From: Candidatus Saccharimonadota bacterium
GTDB taxonomy: Bacteria; Patescibacteriota; Saccharimonadia; Saccharimonadales; Saccharimonadaceae
Length of the DNA stretch: 64,000 nt
Reading direction: 5' to 3'
Assembly (NCBI GenBank): GCA_017432305.1
Contig: JAFRJK010000002.1
Location: 1-64,000, forward strand
The notes under the pieces are model-generated. The model made no database searches, had not been told where the DNA came from, and saw only the letters and a list, made by a program, of their open reading frames with translations. Shown one piece after another: positions 8,276 through 17,500 of this stretch; within the stretch, counting starts at the first letter, position 1; every line of letters begins with the position of its first letter. The translations under genes were made by a program, and so were the position numbers.

Positions 8276-8444
8276 GGAAAATCCCCAAACACCCAATTTG
8301 TCTTGTATGACGCTCACGTCAGGAATTTTTCGAAATTCTTCCCAGGCTTGCGCCAGGAAACCTGTGCTCGCGTGGGAATAATTTCGAATAAATTCCGGTT
8401 CGCTTTTTTAATACAAGACGAAATTGGGGTTTGGGAGATTTTCC
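8276..8444 (-). ncRNA. Long foldback element B (homologue of 20-190)
   Basis: The outer stem pairs 8276-8308 with 8411-8444; an inner stem pairs 8322-8343 with 8374-8396. Unpaired CGCTCACGTCA (8311-8321) and GGTTCGCTTTTTT (8397-8409) match element A, as does the apical pattern CGAGYAC...GCGCA. Stem sequences differ completely from element A while pairing is kept, which is covariation. It lies between the gap promoter and the tail of cassette 3. Confidence 0.5.
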
Positions 8445-8493
8445 CTTCCTTTCTATCTAGTTCTATGTAAAATGTTGTAAAAAAATACAACAC

Positions 8494-8715
8494 TACGCAA
8501 CGAATAAACATTCCAAATCCTCTATTATGGTTAGCAGTAGGGTAGACAGCTACTTCAAGCGGTACAGTAAACGCCCAGGTTATTAGCCCGCGGCCCATAC
8601 CGACAATATTACTAGTGCTAGTCCACCAAAGACCATTAGTAAGACGACGATTAGGACTGCCAACCAAGTTATCACTTGCAACTGAACCATATCTCCCACC
8701 CCTCCAAAAATCCAA
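8494..8715 (-). repeat. Silent FISUMP-like cassette 3
   Basis: Head codes LDFWRGG, middle has NGLWWTSTS, tail codes FGMFIRCV. A small AT-rich hairpin (GTTGTA/TACAAC) lies just past the tail, followed by foldback element B. Head-to-head with cassette 4. Confidence 0.85.
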
Positions 8716-8760
8716 CGGAGCTTATTTTAATATAGGATTACTTTATTTATTAGTGTTCTA

Positions 8761-8967
8761 TTGGATTTTTGGAGGGGTGGGAGATATTCGTCTGATACTA
8801 GCCAGCCAGGAGGGCTAAAAGGTCGTATCTTAGAGGCCGCTTTCTTTACTAATCACACGACGACAAGTAATAGGGTTATGAGCGCATATATTTTTGCGGT
8901 TAGTGGTACGGGTAATATACTATACACTGATACTCGACAGGCGAATGGGTATAGTCTCCGTTGCGCA
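8761..8967 (+). repeat. Silent FISUMP-like cassette 4
   Basis: Head LDFWRGG, tail GYSLRCATD. Its tail shares the palindrome CCGTTGCGCAACGG (8958-8971) with cassette 5 on the opposite strand. Confidence 0.85.
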
Positions 8968-9171
8968 ACGGATGTAAAAACCAAAACCTCTTGAATCTGG
9001 ATCATTAGGGCCAACATATCCTACCGATATACTAGCGGGTGTACGAGTAGCTGTATTTAGATAAAAAGCAGAATTGATGCTTGAAGATACTCTAGTTCGC
9101 CAATAACCATCTTTCAAAATTCCGCGTACATTACCGTCACTACGGCTATAGTACCCACCCCTCCAAAAATA
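8962..9171 (-). repeat. Silent FISUMP-like cassette 5
   Basis: Type-2 head (TAG then YFWRGG), middle has DGYWRTRVSSS, tail FGFYIRCATE. Tail-to-tail overlap with cassette 4. Confidence 0.85.
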
Positions 9172-9293
9172 CTACAGAGCATAATTACAATGTAATACTG
9201 GAATTAATTTTGAATCGTCTAGCTTCGCTATAGACGGACCTGCGTCGCTTCTAAAAAGTAAGTAAACTTACTTTTTATCAGCTTCTTGCTCCG
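9172..9293. other. Long cassette spacer with two hairpins
   Basis: This head-to-head spacer is longer than the others. It holds a hairpin CGTCTA/TAGACG near 9219-9239 and a near-perfect palindrome AAAAAGTAAGT/ACTTACTTTTT (9253-9276) that resembles a bidirectional terminator. No gene seen. Confidence 0.5.
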
Positions 9294-9491
9294 TTGGATT
9301 TTTGGAGGGGCGGGTACTATAGCTTCAGCGGTGGTGCACAGTTTCGCACTAGTTATGGCCTTTGGTGGGGACGGAGTACGGCATCGGCTAGTCATGGGCG
9401 CGGTATCCATACGTATATCAACGGCAGTACTAGCGCCGTATATATACAAGGCGCCAACGTCATGGGTTATGGATATTTCATTCGTTGCGTA
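9294..9491 (+). repeat. Silent FISUMP-like cassette 6
   Basis: Head LDFWRGG, middle YGLWWGRST, tail GYGYFIRCV. The frame stops at 9518, just before the promoter of the next gene. Confidence 0.85.
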
Positions 9492-9548
9492 ACAGGGGTA
9501 GAATTCGAAAGAGCATAACATAAGCTTTACTTTTTTGAGAAAATGTGG

Positions 9549-9605
9549 TATAATAAAAGAATAGGGCAAAGCGCCCGTTGCACACAGATAGGGGCAAAAC
9601 GCCCC
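9549..9605 (+). promoter_or_regulatory. Promoter and double-hairpin leader
   Basis: Extended -10 TGGTATAAT ends at 9554. The leader carries two similar GC hairpins, GGGCAAAGCGCCC (9564-9576) and GGGGCAAAACGCCCC (9591-9605), the second ending about 13 nt before the AGGAGG. They could modulate translation or RNA stability. Confidence 0.55.
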
Positions 9606-9631
9606 GTAGCACATTAAAAAGGAGGTTAAGT

Positions 9632-10372
9632 ATGAAGTTCAATTTAACAGGAATTGATGTAAGGCAGCTGATAATTCCGGCGGTCTTCCAGACACCTTTT
9701 CCGAAACCTCAGGCAGTTCTTGAGGCGGAAAAAGGCTTAATGTATGTCGAGCAAGCAGTGGAATTGCTGCTCGAACATGGGTTTTCCCCGGAGGCAATTC
9801 GACTTGATGATATCGCCGATTTGATGGGCTCGACCGCGAAAAAAACTATGCGGAGAGAAATCAATAAGCTTCAAAAAATAGCCTATGAAGCTTATGACGG
9901 CGAATATTATCCGCCGCAGATTCTTCCGGCCGAGAGTCTTCTCATCTATAAGATAGCCGCCAACACAATTTATGAGTGCGGCAGATTATCGACGGATCTT
10001 GTAGAATATACTGTCAAGACACACTTTGACAGTATGTTTGACACGGAAGCAATAGAAACCGAGAGCGATATCGCTTGCTGGGTTTTCCTTATCGAGTATT
10101 TCGAGGATAATCTCAGGCACGGCGGGTATCGTTCCTTCTCTACTGCTTTAACACAGAGTGGAAGCAGGTTCGTGTCGAAACCGAGAATGGAAACCTTTAT
10201 CAAGAAGAATTGTTGGTACGGGATTCCGGAAGATATCTGGGACATCTTCCAGCTCGACAAGGAAGAACCTTCGGTAACCGATGTCGCCATCGCTGGAACA
10301 AAGGTATTGGAAAGCTATCTCTTTAAGGTAGCAGAAGACAATCCCGACATCGACGTCAAGAGACGCGCTTAA
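9632..10372 (+). CDS. Unknown 246-aa protein
   Basis: I do not recognise this protein. It is soluble, with no signal or membrane segment, and mixed alpha-helical in character. The start is fixed by AAGGAGG 8 nt upstream of the ATG; a longer frame from 9578 would start inside the leader hairpins. A helix-turn-helix-like stretch (IRLDDIADLMGSTAKKTMRR, about residues 60-79) could bind nucleic acid, but this is weak. Codon use is richer in G/C third positions than in neighbouring housekeeping genes. Own promoter, double-hairpin leader and terminator: an isolated transcription unit between a cassette cluster and the ribosomal protein genes. Confidence 0.8.
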   Translation: MKFNLTGIDVRQLIIPAVFQTPFPKPQAVLEAEKGLMYVEQAVELLLEHGFSPEAIRLDDIADLMGSTAKKTMRREINKLQKIAYEAYDGEYYPPQILPAESLLIYKIAANTIYECGRLSTDLVEYTVKTHFDSMFDTEAIETESDIACWVFLIEYFEDNLRHGGYRSFSTALTQSGSRFVSKPRMETFIKKNCWYGIPEDIWDIFQLDKEEPSVTDVAIAGTKVLESYLFKVAEDNPDIDVKRRA

Positions 10373-10393
10373 TACTAACTAACCTAGCACACT

Positions 10394-10428
10394 AAAAAAC
10401 CACCCCCTGAACTTTGAGGTGGTTTTTT
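10394..10428. terminator. Bidirectional terminator
   Basis: AAAAAACCACC pairs with GGTGGTTTTTT. It serves both the 246-aa gene and the convergent rpsL-rpsG operon. Confidence 0.85.
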
Positions 10429-10442
10429 CATGATTTCTCGTT

Positions 10443-10922
10443 TTAGGCTCTTGCAAAGTGTGCGAAGGCACGGTTTGCTTCTGCCATACGGTGACAATCT
10501 TCCTTCTTCTTAAAGGCAGCACCAGTTTCGTTATAAGCATCAATGATTTCAGCTTCAAGACGCTTTGAATATGGCATTCCACCACGAGCGCGAGCCGACT
10601 GGACTAGCCAAGAAAAGGCAAAGTGGAGTTGGCGATGGCCCGAGATTGGGAATGGGATTTGATAGTTAGCACCACCGACGCGGCGGGATTTAACTTCGAA
10701 ATCTGGTGAAACATTTGCGATAGCTTTTTCGAGCACCTCAACTGGGTTTTCGCTCTTAAGCTCTTTTGCGGCGCCTTCAATCGCAGCATAGACTGCACGC
10801 TCAGCAGCTTGTTTCTTTCCATCAAGCATCGATTTATTGATCAATCTTTGAACCATGATCGATTGGTATTTACGATCTGGGCTAACTTTTCGAACGAGTG
10901 AGGTAGTAGTTTTTCTAGGCAT
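10443..10922 (-). CDS. rpsG: 30S ribosomal protein S7
   Basis: Binds the 3' domain of 16S rRNA and nucleates assembly of the small subunit head. 159 aa. Recognised by SLVRKVSPDRKYQS at the N-terminus, VLEKAIANVSPDFEVKSRRVGGANYQIP in the centre (with only part quoted here as motif: RRVGGANYQIP) and the C-terminal HRMAEANRAFAHFARA. The ATG overlaps the rpsL stop in TAATG, a typical coupled pair. fusA and tuf are not adjacent, so the usual str operon is split. Confidence 0.97.
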   Translation of the reverse strand: MPRKTTTSLVRKVSPDRKYQSIMVQRLINKSMLDGKKQAAERAVYAAIEGAAKELKSENPVEVLEKAIANVSPDFEVKSRRVGGANYQIPFPISGHRQLHFAFSWLVQSARARGGMPYSKRLEAEIIDAYNETGAAFKKKEDCHRMAEANRAFAHFARA

Positions 10923-11335
10923 TACTTATCCTCCTTTTTAGCACCGTATTTCGAACGGCCTTGTTTGCGACCTTGGACACCTTGAAGATCAAGCGTACCA
11001 CGGACAATGTGATAGCGGACACCCGGAAGATCAGGGACACGACCGCCACGAACGAGCACAACAGCGTGCTCTTGGAGATTATGACCTTCACCACCGATAT
11101 AGGCCCAAACTTCCTGGCCGTTTGTTAAACGGACACGAGCAACTTTACGAAGAGCTGAGTTTGGTTTCTTCGGAGTCTTAGTTGTAACTTTAATACAAAC
11201 ACCACGCTTTAATGGAGCTGGTTGGTCATAATATTTCGTCTTTAAAGTGTTGACGATTGAGCCAAGAGCTGGAGCTTTTGACTTTTTCATAGCCTTTTTA
11301 CGAGGCTTTCGAATCAACTGATTAATAGTTGGCAT
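10922..11335 (-). CDS. rpsL: 30S ribosomal protein S12
   Basis: Decoding-centre protein. 137 aa with [20 protein letters not shown] and [19 protein letters not shown], the conserved loops where streptomycin-resistance changes arise in other bacteria; the Lys residues there are the usual ones. Lys-rich C-terminus. The leader of about 130 nt upstream (to about 11470) contains hairpin-prone sequence and a TAGAAT -10, and may hold an autoregulatory site. Confidence 0.97.
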   Translation of the reverse strand: MPTINQLIRKPRKKAMKKSKAPALGSIVNTLKTKYYDQPAPLKRGVCIKVTTKTPKKPNSALRKVARVRLTNGQEVWAYIGGEGHNLQEHAVVLVRGGRVPDLPGVRYHIVRGTLDLQGVQGRKQGRSKYGAKKEDK

Positions 11336-11513
11336 TAAAATTCCTCTTAAATTAACTTATTAGATTGCGGTCGATTCAGATTAAATCTTCCGCCCGTTCG
11401 GCAAATGGTAGGTTTGCCTTTTTCTGATTTTTGTACAGCAATAAAAACCAGATGAAACTCTTACCTGTTATTCTAGCACAAAAAATATAAAAACGCAAGT
11501 GAAAAACATGCTT

Positions 11514-12794
11514 CTACTTGCTGTTTACTTCAACGAGATAATCTAGAGTTTTTTCGATTGTTAAGCGGTTCTTAATATCTTGACGGACATTTGGATCCTT
11601 GAGATTTTTAAGTGCTTCTTTCGATTTTTTATAAATTTCGCGGAGTTCATTCACTTTTGCGTCAACAACTTCGTCAGAGACGGTGATTTTTTCGTCACGA
11701 GCGAGGATTTGAAGACAAAGCGAAGCTTTAACACGTTTTTCAGCAATCTCTCTAGCAGTCTTTTCCCAATCTTCTTCAGTTTGACCAGTTTGCTTTAGGT
11801 AATCTTCGAACGCAAGCCCTTGGCGAGCAGCATTTGCAGAAATATCATTTTTAATAGCGTTTAATTGGTCTTTTACCATAATTTCTGGAGCGGAGACTTT
11901 CGACTTTTCGACGAGTTTATTCACTAAATCATCTTTAAATTTCTCATTAGCTTTTGCCTCGTTTTGAGCTTCAACATTTTTCTTAATGTCAGCTTTTAAG
12001 TCATCAATCGTCTTAAACGGTCCACATTTTTTCGCGAATTCGTTATTAAGTTCTGGGAGAACCAACTCGCTGACTTGTTTTAAGAGAACGTTAAAGACAG
12101 TCTTCTTTCCAGCTAATTTTTCAGCATGGTAATCTTTTGGAAAAGTAAGTTCTAAATCGAAGCGGTCACCAGATTCGTGGCCGACAATCCCCTCTTCAAA
12201 ACCAGGGATAAATTGTTTCGAGCCAAGGCCGAGCGTGAAATCCTTCGCAGCACCACCTTCGAATTTTTCACCGTTCAAAGAGCCTTCAAAATCAATTACA
12301 ACTTCGTCGCCCATCGCAGCTTTTTTCTTCGCGACTTTTTTCTCAGCGTAAGCTTTTCTAACACTTTCAAGCACGTCGTTTACGTCTTTTTCTGAAACTT
12401 TAACAGCTTCTTTTTTCACGCCAAGTTTCTTGAAATCGCCAAGTTTCACCTCTGGTAGAACATCAGCTTTTGCGGTATATTCAGCAGTTTCCCCAGGGAC
12501 AAATTTCGTCACTTCAACTTGCGGAATCATGAGTGGAGCAGATTTGCTCTCTTCAAACGCTTTTGGAACGGAAGTGCGGACTGCAATATCGAGCGCAACC
12601 GATGCGAGATTGTTTGGATTAATATTTTTCTTTGCAATATCAAGTGGAGCTTTCCCTTTTCTGAAACCTTCAACTTTTACATCTTTAGCAAGCCTATTTA
12701 CGGCTTTTTCCTCGGCAATCTCAAGATCTTTTTTATCAAGTACAACCTTAAGTTCAACCGAAGTGTCGGATAATTTCTTTGTAGTAACTTTCAT
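11514..12794 (-). CDS. tig: Trigger factor (ribosome-associated chaperone/PPIase)
   Basis: Binds nascent chains at the ribosome exit. 426 aa: N-terminal ribosome-binding domain with the signature VEGFRKGKAP (about residues 40-50), an FKBP-type PPIase domain around MGDEVVIDFEG...GLGSKQFIPGFEEGIVG, then the helical C-terminal arms. The start is placed at 12794 (MKVTTKKL) because a -10 box (TGTTAAAAT) ends 7 nt upstream, making the mRNA leaderless. An upstream ATG at 12830 would lie in the neighbouring terminator. Confidence 0.95.
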   Translation of the reverse strand: MKVTTKKLSDTSVELKVVLDKKDLEIAEEKAVNRLAKDVKVEGFRKGKAPLDIAKKNINPNNLASVALDIAVRTSVPKAFEESKSAPLMIPQVEVTKFVPGETAEYTAKADVLPEVKLGDFKKLGVKKEAVKVSEKDVNDVLESVRKAYAEKKVAKKKAAMGDEVVIDFEGSLNGEKFEGGAAKDFTLGLGSKQFIPGFEEGIVGHESGDRFDLELTFPKDYHAEKLAGKKTVFNVLLKQVSELVLPELNNEFAKKCGPFKTIDDLKADIKKNVEAQNEAKANEKFKDDLVNKLVEKSKVSAPEIMVKDQLNAIKNDISANAARQGLAFEDYLKQTGQTEEDWEKTAREIAEKRVKASLCLQILARDEKITVSDEVVDAKVNELREIYKKSKEALKNLKDPNVRQDIKNRLTIEKTLDYLVEVNSK

Positions 12795-12801
12795 GCCCTT
12801 A

Positions 12802-12807
12802 ATTTTA
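12802..12807 (-). promoter_or_regulatory. Leaderless tig promoter overlapping a terminator
   Basis: TAAAAT with extended TGT. A TTGAAC -35 lies 17 bp upstream, inside the loop of the 12812-12844 terminator hairpin. Termination of the upstream gene and tig initiation therefore share sequence. Confidence 0.65.
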
Positions 12808-12811
12808 ACAC

Positions 12812-12844
12812 AAAAAAGCCCCAGGTTCAAACACTAGGGCTTTT
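12812..12844 (-). terminator. Terminator of the FAD oxidase gene
   Basis: AAAAGCCCTAG pairs with CTGGGGCTTTTTT just after the oxidase stop codon. Confidence 0.8.
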
Positions 12845-12846
12845 AA

Positions 12847-14442
12847 TTAATCTTGTTTAATGCCCTCATTTTCCGAGGTGCGGAGATGCCTTACGACGTC
12901 AGCAAAGCTAGCGCCAAGTTTTGTTTCTGGGTTTAAGAAGCCGTTTGGATCGAAGATTTTTCGAACATAATCATAAAGTGCGCGTTCGCGAGTAGTGAGT
13001 TCAGGGGTAGAAACGAGACCTTTTACACGGCCTTCACTACGCCCGCCGGTAAACGAACCACCACATTCTTTCACGACCTTACTAAAGTAACGCAAAAATT
13101 GCATTGCTTGTTTTCGTTCAGCGATGTTTGACAAATCAAAATCCGGACGAACGGTATAAATCGAGGTTGCAAACGAGCCGAAAATTGGGAGTTCTTGACC
13201 GAGAACACGCTCGATCGTCTTTAATCTTTGTTCAAATCTTAAGAGCCCTTCGCCGCTGATATAGAAATCGTCGACAAGACTTGGGCGTTCCATCGAATTT
13301 TCATCGTTTAAGTAACAATCAACGAGGGTATAAATCTCTTTAAAGTCGTCAGCGTTAATATTATTCTCAATCGTAATCGAAATAGCATTCGCGCCGATTC
13401 CAAGAGTTTGACGCATCTTCTTCACGGCAGAAAGGAAGCTGTCGTTAAAGGTTGTGAGGACGTAATACCCTTTATCAATCAGAGGCTCAAGTAACCCCAA
13501 GCTCTTACCGTGTTTTGCAGCTATTTGGAAAATTCGAGCATCGAAAACATCGAGCGTTGCTGGATTTAAGTTTGAAACTCGCCTCATATATTCTTCGGCT
13601 CCGGTAAGATTCGGGAAGGCAGCGAGGACGTGTTTTGATGGGCGTGGAATTGGCTCAACTTTAAGAATTACCTCCGTAATGACTCCGAGCGTCCCTTCTG
13701 CGCCAAAGAAGAGTGGCATTAAATCAAAAGTGTGACTTTCCTCTTTTTTGACATGTGTAATCATGCTATAACCAGCACGTGAGCGACTAGATAATCCGAT
13801 ATTTCTCATAATATCGACATTATTGCTAATTAAGTGGTCCATTTCACGGTAGATTTGGCCCTCGAAAGTTTGAGCTAGCTCGGCATTTTTTAGACCATGC
13901 GGAGTATAGCTAATTGTCTGAACAAGGTCGCCATTAGCGAGTACTACTTCTAGACGATCGACGAAATAGAAGATGCTACCATATTTTTTCGCATAAGGGT
14001 CGGTCGGGAAAGTGGAGATGAGCCCACCGATAGTTTCTTTTTCATTTGCTTTAATCGGCAAGCAAAGATTATAAGCCGCGAGTACAGCATTTAATTTTTC
14101 AAGAGTGACACCAGCTTGGACGCGGACTAATTTACTATATTCATCGACTTCTTCAACTTTATTCAACTTCTCCATCGAGATAATCATACCTTCGCCAAGA
14201 CAGGCACCATTTTTTCCTTGGCCGGCGCCACGAACTGTGACCGGAAGACGGAAGTTTTTTGATGCAATATCATTCGAGAATTTCAATAAGAATTGGATGT
14301 CGTCAGTATCGTAGGGGATAGCAACAAGACGCGGAGTAACCTCAATCACGCTTTTATCACGCGAATAAGCATTCAAAATCGAAGGGCGATCAAAAACCTG
14401 ACCGTTGATGTGTTGATTCAGATATTTTGTTATTTTATTCAA
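12847..14442 (-). CDS. FAD-linked oxidase (GlcD/VAO-type)
   Basis: A 531-aa flavoprotein of the vanillyl-alcohol-oxidase/GlcD superfamily, which oxidises 2-hydroxy acids or related substrates. The PCMH-type FAD-binding domain is clear: VTVRGAGQGKNGACLGEGMI, then VRVQAGVTLEKLN and ETIGGLISTFP; FGAEGTLGVITEVIL follows, and the C-terminal cap ends with FDPNGFLNPETKLG. Substrate not identifiable. The start is a TTG preceded by GGGTGG; a TAAAAT -10 lies about 50 nt upstream. An oxidase of this size is notable in a genome otherwise poor in metabolism. Confidence 0.85.
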   Translation of the reverse strand: MNKITKYLNQHINGQVFDRPSILNAYSRDKSVIEVTPRLVAIPYDTDDIQFLLKFSNDIASKNFRLPVTVRGAGQGKNGACLGEGMIISMEKLNKVEEVDEYSKLVRVQAGVTLEKLNAVLAAYNLCLPIKANEKETIGGLISTFPTDPYAKKYGSIFYFVDRLEVVLANGDLVQTISYTPHGLKNAELAQTFEGQIYREMDHLISNNVDIMRNIGLSSRSRAGYSMITHVKKEESHTFDLMPLFFGAEGTLGVITEVILKVEPIPRPSKHVLAAFPNLTGAEEYMRRVSNLNPATLDVFDARIFQIAAKHGKSLGLLEPLIDKGYYVLTTFNDSFLSAVKKMRQTLGIGANAISITIENNINADDFKEIYTLVDCYLNDENSMERPSLVDDFYISGEGLLRFEQRLKTIERVLGQELPIFGSFATSIYTVRPDFDLSNIAERKQAMQFLRYFSKVVKECGGSFTGGRSEGRVKGLVSTPELTTRERALYDYVRKIFDPNGFLNPETKLGASFADVVRHLRTSENEGIKQD

Positions 14443-14519
14443 AATCCACCCTTTAGGTTACTTTTTCACCCTTTATTACTCTTATAATTTTACCATAACC
14501 ATTTCAAGTTTGGCAAGAG

Positions 14520-17500
14520 TTATTTAAGAACTACGGCGTTATCGCCAACAATTTTCTTTAAACCGTCAAGAAGTTCATCGTTCGCTTCAATTCTAAATGG
14601 CATTCTCAACGGCTTTTTCCCGCTTTCATCTTTTAAGACGAGAATAACTTCGGAAAGCCCAATATTTAAGTCGCAAAGTTTTTTAATTTCAGTCAATTTT
14701 TCAGTATTTTCAGGATCAGTAATAAGAATATAAAGTTTTTTAGAACGCGGGTTAAGCGGGTTCCCGACAGTTGGAGCTTCTGGCTCTTCTTCGACTTTTT
14801 TCGGCGCTTTTGAAACATTTTCAGCAACAGTCCTCGGTTTAAAATTCCGTCTTTTTGGACCATCTTCCGGCTCTTTTAATTTTTCGCCGGTCGATTCGTA
14901 ATTCTCGAGCGTTTCGTCAGAAATAATGATAATATCATCTGCGATAACTTTTATGTCGCTCGTTAAATTCCCATTTTTATCTTTAGCATTAATTTGGCCT
15001 GGGACTTTTATGATATTATCAACAGCGAGTTTATCGCTATTTTCTTGGTACAGATTTGGGAAAATTAAAAGTTCACAACTCCCAGCCTTATTTTCAATCG
15101 TTACGAATGCCATTTTCGTGTTCGATTTTGTTAAAATAGTTTTTACGTCGGTAATAATTCCCCCGACTACAACTTTTTTCCCATCATTCTCAGTTTTAAT
15201 ATAGGCCATCGGGTGGGTTTGTTCATTAAAATAGGTGTCATATTTATCAAGCGGATGTGCCGAGAGATAAAGCCCCATTAAATCACGTTCCCAAAGTAGT
15301 TGTTCTTTTTCGGAAGCTTTCGCTGGAGCAGGTTTAATTTCTGGTTCTGGGACTTCGCCAACAGCCCCCATCATTCCGAAGAGGTCGGTTTGACCAGCTT
15401 TTTGATCTTTTTGAATTTTTGCGCCGTAAGCCTGGATATTTTCGAGATTAAAGAGGAGGTCTGAACGGTCATTAAAGGAGTCGAAAGCACCGGTTTTTAT
15501 CGCAGATTCCCAAGATTTCTTATTAAATTTTGTGTTGTCGACGCGTCTTGCAAAATCGCAAACAGATTTAAACTCGCCATTTTTATCGCGTTCCGGGATC
15601 ACAACGTCCTCGACTAGAGATTTTCCCATCCCCTTAATCGCAGCAAGCCCGAAACGGATTGTATTCTCGCCACCAACAATCGCGAAATCGGCGTAAGACT
15701 GATTAATGTCTGGGCCGAGGACTTTTATTCCAAGATTTTTACATTCGTTCATCTCGATTGCAAGACGATCAGTCCAGCGCATATCCGAAGTCATGAGCGC
15801 CGCCATAAAAGCATCTGGGTAATGGGCTTTAAGATAAGCCGTCCAATAAGCAATCAGGGCGTAACACGCAGCGTGGGACTTATTAAAGCAGTAATTCGCA
15901 AATTCGAGGAGTTGGTTCCAAAAAGTTTCGGCGACTTCTTTTGTTGCGCCACCGACTTCGATTGCGCCTTTAATAAATTTCGGCTTCATCTCATTCATTA
16001 AAGCAACTTTTTTCTTACCGACGGCTTTACGTAAAGTGTCCGATTCACCGCCAGTAAAGCCACACCACTCTCTAGAAATCTGCATGAACTGCTCCTGGTA
16101 AATCATGATTCCGTAGGTCGATTTTAGAGCATTCTCAAGCCCCGGGTGGAGATAGGTGATTGGTTCTTCGCCATGTTTTCGCTTAATAAAGCTGTCGATA
16201 AATTGCATCGGTCCAGGACGATAGAGTGCGACCATAGCGATAATATCTTCAAAGCTCGAAGCTCTCAAGTCTTTAAGATAACGCTTCATTCCGGCAGATT
16301 CAAGCTGGAAAACGCCGGTAGTTTTTGCGGCCTGGAGAAGTTCGAAAGTTTTCTTATCATCAAGCGGGACAGAATAAAGATCAATATCATCTTTATAAAC
16401 TTTTCGAATCATCCGAAGAGCGTTATTAATCACAGAAAGGTTTGACAGGCCGAGAAAGTCCATCTTAAGAAGTCCTAATTCCTCAACCTGAGTTGATGGG
16501 AATTGAGTTGCGAGCGGGCCCTTTGCCGAAACCTCAAGCGGGAGGAATTTTACAAGATCGTCTGGAGCAATCACAACACCACAAGCATGAACACCGTGAC
16601 TTCTAACTGTTCCCTCGAGTTTAATTGCAAAATCTAAAACCTCTTTCGCAGTTGGATTATGCTCGTATTCATTTCTTAAATCTGGAACTTCTTTGATTGC
16701 GCGGGCAAGTGGAACGTGGTGGCCCATTTCTGGGTCTGGAACCATTTTTGCGAGACGGTCGGCATCAGCATAAGGGACTTCGAGCACGCGCGCAACGTCA
16801 CGTACTGCCATTTTCCCCATCATTTTACCAAAAGTACAGATATTTGAGACGCGACCTTTGCCATATTTTTCAGTACAATATTCAATTACCTCGTCACGAC
16901 GAGTATCTTGGATGTCGGTATCGATATCAGGCATCGAAATACGGTCTGGGTTTAAGAAACGTTCGAAGAGAAGGTCATATTTCAGAGGATCAAGCTCGGT
17001 AATACGGAGCGCATAGGCGAGGATTGAACCGGCAGCGGAGCCACGGCCCGGACCATAGACAATACGTTGGCTTTTACCCCAGTTAATAAAGTCTTGAACG
17101 ATTAAGAAATAGCCGTTATAGCCCATTTTATCAACTACCGACAATTCGTAATCAATACGAGGTAGAATTTGGTGTTTTTCATCGTATTTTTTATCAACTT
17201 CGGTAAGAATTTTACGGCACTCTGCGATAGTTAGGTCAGTAACCTCTTCAGCTTTTTTGCCAGCATAACGAAATACTAGACCACGAAAAACGAGTTTGTC
17301 AAGATAAGACTTTTCAGTTTCGCCTTTCGGGACTTCATATTTCGGGATTAAGATTCGGTCAAGCTCGAGCTCGGTTTGGCAACGGTCCGCAATTACTTTC
17401 GTGTTTTTAATTGCTTCAGGGCATTCGTCCTTCCAGCGTTCAATTAGTTCTTTCGGCGGGATAACGTGGAGTTGAAAATCTTTCAAAGTCATACGGTTTT

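Noticed and set aside
8494-9491. Integron cassette array
   Set aside because: No integrase, no recognisable attC core sites, and cassettes alternate in direction whereas integron cassettes share one orientation.
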